DNA of 64,000 nt from assembly GCA_001600355.1 (NCBI GenBank), contig BCJU01000004.1, forward strand, positions 1,178,001-1,242,000, in the 5' to 3' direction. The notes under the pieces are model-generated. The model had not been told where the DNA came from. It did no database searches and worked only from the letters and a program-made list of their open reading frames with translations. Positions 59,920-64,000 of this stretch are shown piece by piece. How positions within the stretch are numbered: position 1 is the first letter of the stretch; each line of letters begins with the position of its first letter. Both the position numbers and the translations under genes were made by a program. The DNA is from Meira nashicola (Eukaryota; Basidiomycota; Exobasidiomycetes; Exobasidiales; Brachybasidiaceae).

Positions 59920-61887
59920 ATGATTGCCTCTCGTGGAGCAACTTCTTTGGCAAACACGCGTAATGCCATCTTTTCCTCTTCAAAGAAAGGAATACAGACA
60001 ATCTCGTGTACTAGCACTTCAATCACTCGAACCTTCGTGAGCGAGAGGAAAGTACCTTTGCAATCATCTTCGCGCTCTTCTCTGATTCCAACACTATCAA
60101 ACAACATTCGAACGTTCACTTCTTCGGTTGCAAGACGACAAGCAACACCTACAGATGAAGATGTAACGCCTACAGAAGAAGTAGAAAGGGCGGTTGATGA
60201 AGCAGATGTCTTGATTGTTGGTGGCGGTCCAGCAGGATTAAGTGCTGCTATCAAGATTAAACAATTAGCAGAAGAGAAAGGACAAGAAATTCGTGTTGTC
60301 TTGTTGGAAAAAGGTGGTGAAGTTGGTAATCATATCTTATCGGGAGCAGTAATTCAAGTAAATGCACTCGATGAACTATTACCTAATTGGAAAGAGATGG
60401 GAGCACCAATCAATCAACCTGCAACAGAAGATCATATGCGTTTCTTAACAGAAACTGGATCATTCCCAATGCCACATCCTCCACAAATGAGTAACTCAGG
60501 TAATTATATCGTTTCCCTTTCTCGTGTTTCAGCATGGTTGGGTGAACAAGCAGAAGCTCTAGGAGTGGAAATTTATCCAGGATTTGCAGGTGCACAACTA
60601 GTCTGGCAAACAGATGAAGCAGGCAACAAGACTGGTATCAAAGGTGTGATCACAAATGATATCGGATTAGGCAAAGATGGTAAGCCTAAAGATACATATG
60701 AACCCGGAATGGAATTTCATGCTCCCGTCACACTCTTCGCAGAAGGAGCACATGGATCGCTAAGTGAAAAAATAATTAAAGAATTAAATCTACGTGAAGC
60801 TGTTGGAGCAGATCCGCAAACATATGGTTTAGGTGTAAAAGAAGTTTGGAAGATCAACCCCGAAAAACATCAAGCCGGATTGGTACAGCACACTTTAGGA
60901 TGGCCATTAGACTTTAAAACTTATGGTGGATCATGGTGCTATCATATGGAAGATAATATGGTGTCGATCGGTTTAGTAGTCGGTTTGGATTATGAAAACC
61001 CATACCTTTCACCTTTCCGCGAATTCCAAAAGATGAAACATCACCCATACTTTGCCAATTTGCTCGAAGGCGGTGAATGTTTAGCATACGGTGCTCGTGC
61101 ATTAAATGAAGGAGGCTATCAGAGTATTCCAAAAGTACACTTCTCTGGAGGTGCTTTGATTGGATGTTCTGCTGGTTTCCTAAATGTTCCCAAGATTAAA
61201 GGAACTCACAATGCAATGAAATCCGGTATGTTAGCAGCAGAATCCGCTGTTGAAGCATTATCAAAGCGTGAAGGTGAATCTGATGCTCTTAACCCGATCG
61301 ATTTGGAAGATTACAAAACTCGATTGGATAATAGTTGGATCATTCCAGAATTAAAGATGGTAAGAAATTTACGTCCAAGTTTCCATAATCCGCTAGGATT
61401 GTACGGAGGTGTTGCTTATTCCGGATTAGATTCTTTATTCTTCAAAGGAAGAGTTCCATGGACATTCCATCATCCGAAAGAAGATCGTTATTATACCAAA
61501 CCGGCAGCCGAATGCGAAAAGATTGAATATCCCAAACCAGACGGAAAGATTTCGTTTGATATCTTGACATCGGTTAGTAGAACGGGTACGAATCATGAAG
61601 AAGATCAACCTGTTCATTTGCACGTCAAGAAAGGCGATTTCGTTGGACATACAGAACGTAATTACGGAGTCTTTGGAGGACCTTTGCAAAACGCATGTCC
61701 GGCTGCTGTTTATGAATATCAAGATAAAGAAGATGCAGGAGGTGTTGAAGATGCTTTGGGCAAAAAGTTTATTATTAATAATCAAAATTGCATTCATTGC
61801 AAAACATGTTCAATCAAAGTACCTGACGCATCCATCGAATGGCGTGTACCTGAAGGTGGAGGCGGTCCCAAGTATAGCTTGACTTAG
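59920..61887 (+). CDS. Electron transfer flavoprotein-ubiquinone oxidoreductase
   Basis: Inner-membrane flavoprotein passing electrons from ETF (fatty-acid, choline and amino-acid dehydrogenases) to ubiquinone. The 655-aa product has a long Ser/Arg-rich presequence (about 70 residues). The FAD motif ADVLIVGGGPAGLSAAIKIK lies near residue 95, followed by HILSGAVI and GYQSIPKVHFSGGALIGCSAGF. The ubiquinone-facing region and the C-terminal 4Fe-4S site follow: NACPAAVYEY and CIHCKTCSIKVP near 624. Length matches the family (about 600-640 mature). Intronless. The regulator ETFRF1 is encoded at 651 in the same window. Confidence 0.97.
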   Translation: MIASRGATSLANTRNAIFSSSKKGIQTISCTSTSITRTFVSERKVPLQSSSRSSLIPTLSNNIRTFTSSVARRQATPTDEDVTPTEEVERAVDEADVLIVGGGPAGLSAAIKIKQLAEEKGQEIRVVLLEKGGEVGNHILSGAVIQVNALDELLPNWKEMGAPINQPATEDHMRFLTETGSFPMPHPPQMSNSGNYIVSLSRVSAWLGEQAEALGVEIYPGFAGAQLVWQTDEAGNKTGIKGVITNDIGLGKDGKPKDTYEPGMEFHAPVTLFAEGAHGSLSEKIIKELNLREAVGADPQTYGLGVKEVWKINPEKHQAGLVQHTLGWPLDFKTYGGSWCYHMEDNMVSIGLVVGLDYENPYLSPFREFQKMKHHPYFANLLEGGECLAYGARALNEGGYQSIPKVHFSGGALIGCSAGFLNVPKIKGTHNAMKSGMLAAESAVEALSKREGESDALNPIDLEDYKTRLDNSWIIPELKMVRNLRPSFHNPLGLYGGVAYSGLDSLFFKGRVPWTFHHPKEDRYYTKPAAECEKIEYPKPDGKISFDILTSVSRTGTNHEEDQPVHLHVKKGDFVGHTERNYGVFGGPLQNACPAAVYEYQDKEDAGGVEDALGKKFIINNQNCIHCKTCSIKVPDASIEWRVPEGGGGPKYSLT

Positions 61888-62002
61888 ATTTTCTCTTGGA
61901 TATCTTTCTATCTCTCATATGCACCTTGTGTTCCTGTAATCATTTTCAATATTATATCATTATTCAACAGCAATAGAGAAAGGGTATGTATGCATTTACA
62001 TT

Positions 62003-64000
62003 CTATGACGTGTTCAATTTCGAATAAGCTGGTGGTGAAATTCTCTGTCGAACGAATTTAATGATATACAAAGGAAGACTGCTAACGGCAACAATGATGG
62101 CAGTCTTCCAAACAAAAGATGACGATAAGACAAAGTTTAAATCAAAGAACTCTGGTAAGAATGCCATACTGACGCAATAAAGCAATAAAGAAAGAATTTC
62201 CGCCAAAATCATATAAACGTGCCATGTTGTGATCTCTAATGCGACCATGATTAATTCGTTCAAGATTAAAGCTGTAAAGCTAATACTTAAAATATTAATC
62301 AATTCTCGTTCAAACACATAAAGAGAGACGATCATAATTGCTCCACCTTGATAAATACTGATAATTAGCCATTCGGTAAATGTTTTTGCCGTTAATGCTC
62401 GTCCAATACCTTTGAATAATTCCGGATAGAGCAATGCAACATCTTCGCTTACATCTCTGTCTAACGTTAAGCTAAAAGCAGGTGCTGCAGTATAAATTGT
62501 TGCATAGCCAACCATTAACCATCCTTGATATAGTGCAATCGGACTAAAGTAAAAAATACTTGAAAAGACAGCTTGAATGATGGCAATAATCAAACCACGA
62601 TGAATGACAAATTGAGCCAATTTTGCGCTTCTTTGATACGAATTTCTTCCATGCCAAACAACAAGTTTTGTCAAATGACTGAATTGGGATAAAGAGAAAT
62701 CCGCTGCCAAACTTGCTTGCATCCCTTCTTTTCCCTGAATACCCAAACCGACATTTGCAGCTTGAATCATAGAAACATCATTACCTCCGTCACCGATACA
62801 ACAAACTCGCTTTTTGGTATAAGCTTGAATCAATTTTGCAACTTCAGCTTTTTGAGTTGGCGAACAACGACAAGCAACAACACTTGTTAATTGGGTGGAC
62901 AGTTCAAAAAATTCTGCACTGTAATTATCCAAACATCTTTGCAATGATTCACCATCTATCACAAGACAGCAATCTAATCGTGAAGCTAAAAAGTCAAGCA
63001 TATCACGTACTTGTTGTCGAGTTTGTAATTTTGCAACTTGATGGATGTATTGATTACGTGCGACCAATTTACTTGAGATTGCTATACAAGTAGCAGTTTC
63101 AATCTTGTCTCCTGTTAACATCCAAACTTTCACACCTGCATTGCGCAATAATTCCAAAGTAGTCTTTACATCATCTTGCAATTTGTCTTCTACACCAGTC
63201 AATCCTAATAGTTCCAAATCACGCTCTAAAAATTCATCAACCACTTTGGCCATAGCTTCATTACGGCCGTCAACTTGGATACGAGCGGCATGATAGGCTG
63301 ATTCGAAACTCTGCCATCTTTCTGTCGTTAATCTTTTACGTCCGACGACCAATGTACGTAAACCTTCGCGTGCCATATTACCACATTCTTCATCCAACCA
63401 ATCATTTTGTGCTACAATCTTTGCCATGACAACATCTGCACCTTTTTGATAAAAAGTTACTTCATTAGTTCTGCGATCACGTACAACGATACCCATCCTT
63501 TTACTTTCAGAAGTGAATGGAAAGATGTCTAGGATGTCAAATTGATGAATACCATGGTCATAGAGCGATTTCAGCGTGATACTGCTTCGATCACGGGAAA
63601 CAAGAACGAGTCCAACGGATTGTGTCCAACGTACGATTGCCACTTCATCAGGACTGCTTGCTTGATATGTAACCGTTCCATCGTCATTGTCCACAGGTGT
63701 AACATTATGGCACAATGCCAAGGCCAAAACCACATCTTTAACACGAGAGCTCATATCTCTACGAATACGACCGCCAAACATAGCATCAGCGGCCATATTC
63801 TTTGTTGGACTTAAAAGTGCATCTTGTGTTTCATTTTGCTCTTTCTGTTGATCGAAAGCAACTGTTAATTGTCGTAATACTTCATCCATACTATCCCAAC
63901 TGTAACTCATCGTTCCCATATGAAGTTTCTTAAGTTCCATTTCATTTTGCGTTAATGTTCCTGTCTTGTCGCTTAATAGGTATTCTATCCTTCCTAGTTC
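62003..64000 (-). CDS. NEO1: NEO1-type P4-ATPase (aminophospholipid flippase), 5' part beyond window
   Basis: Type IV P-ATPase of the Neo1/ATP9 group, a Golgi/endosomal flippase that acts without a CDC50 subunit. The frame is open to the right edge (666 codons). Its first visible residues contain the phosphorylation site DKTGTLTQNEM at about 63930-63970. Next: the N domain with YQASSPDEVAIVRW and YQKGADVVM, the P-domain motifs VWMLTGDKIETA and CIGDGGNDVSMIQAA, and membrane helices 5-10 from FVIHRGLIIAIIQAVFSSIF onward. The N-terminal actuator domain and helices 1-4 lie outside. An internal ATG at 63940 is not the start. Intronless so far. Converges on ETF-QO. Confidence 0.93.
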   Translation of the reverse strand, partial: ELGRIEYLLSDKTGTLTQNEMELKKLHMGTMSYSWDSMDEVLRQLTVAFDQQKEQNETQDALLSPTKNMAADAMFGGRIRRDMSSRVKDVVLALALCHNVTPVDNDDGTVTYQASSPDEVAIVRWTQSVGLVLVSRDRSSITLKSLYDHGIHQFDILDIFPFTSESKRMGIVVRDRRTNEVTFYQKGADVVMAKIVAQNDWLDEECGNMAREGLRTLVVGRKRLTTERWQSFESAYHAARIQVDGRNEAMAKVVDEFLERDLELLGLTGVEDKLQDDVKTTLELLRNAGVKVWMLTGDKIETATCIAISSKLVARNQYIHQVAKLQTRQQVRDMLDFLASRLDCCLVIDGESLQRCLDNYSAEFFELSTQLTSVVACRCSPTQKAEVAKLIQAYTKKRVCCIGDGGNDVSMIQAANVGLGIQGKEGMQASLAADFSLSQFSHLTKLVVWHGRNSYQRSAKLAQFVIHRGLIIAIIQAVFSSIFYFSPIALYQGWLMVGYATIYTAAPAFSLTLDRDVSEDVALLYPELFKGIGRALTAKTFTEWLIISIYQGGAIMIVSLYVFERELINILSISFTALILNELIMVALEITTWHVYMILAEILSLLLYCVSMAFLPEFFDLNFVLSSSFVWKTAIIVAVSSLPLYIIKFVRQRISPPAYSKLNTS

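Overview
The window is nuclear DNA from an intron-poor, compact fungal genome, most probably a basidiomycete. It encodes eukaryote-only machinery (RPT4 of the 26S proteasome, LSM3, MAD2, an APC8/CDC23-type subunit, ARP10 of dynactin, RTT109, MPP6, uL14). Fungal-specific genes are also present: KRE6/SKN1-type glucan synthesis, HVA1/DUF2945, DUF1479 and Kex2-type secreted repeat proteins. UDP-glucose dehydrogenase, a mitochondrial calcium uniporter and AT-rich third codon positions fit a smut-like or other early-diverging basidiomycete. The exact lineage cannot be fixed from this window. About 40 protein genes, one tRNA and no transposon were recognised, roughly one gene per 1.6 kb.

Layout. 1-7 kb: 5' end of spermidine synthase (minus), a hidden five-exon ETFRF1/LYRM5 gene, a secreted GH3 protein, KRE6, and a four-exon CinA-domain gene. 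7-10 kb: HSP60 and HSP10 head-to-head around a shared promoter with a heat-shock-element-like array. 11-14.4 kb: tandem JEN-type carboxylate transporters, the first broken by one in-frame stop. 14.8-20 kb: MCU, a TatD/Scn1 nuclease, ARP10. 20.8-23.3 kb: two related small secreted repeat proteins and an intron-containing tRNA-Met. 23.5-35 kb: RTT109, HVA1, DUF1479, RPT4, GPI12, a RAD51-paralogue-like ATPase, an unknown 104-aa protein, MPP6. 35.5-51.7 kb: AIF-like oxidoreductase, a secreted basic protein, GABA transaminase, UDP-glucose dehydrogenase, LSM3, glucosidase I, CDC23/APC8, gamma-butyrobetaine dioxygenase, CREG-like protein. 51.8-64 kb: MTG1, LYAR-like protein, AN1 zinc finger protein, MAD2, PBDC1/Chp1, RPL23 (uL14), ETF-QO, and the C-terminal two-thirds of a NEO1-type P4-ATPase running off the right edge.

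How genes relate. There are no operons; most neighbours are divergent or convergent with short spacers. Many products are mitochondrial or inferred to be (ETFRF1, HSP60, HSP10, MCU, the DUF1479 protein, GABA transaminase, gamma-butyrobetaine dioxygenase, MTG1, ETF-QO). ETFRF1 and ETF-QO serve the same electron-transfer-flavoprotein pathway. Gamma-butyrobetaine dioxygenase makes carnitine for the fatty-acid import that feeds it. MAD2 and CDC23 belong to the spindle checkpoint/APC pathway. Thirteen genes with introns all encode proteins of 262 aa or less, while nearly all longer genes are intronless. Introns are mostly 60-91 nt; RPL23 has one unusually long (211 nt) intron with inverted repeats. 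Many start codons were moved inward from the longest open frame because the frame's first codon was not ATG or because the inner ATG begins the conserved or targeting sequence.
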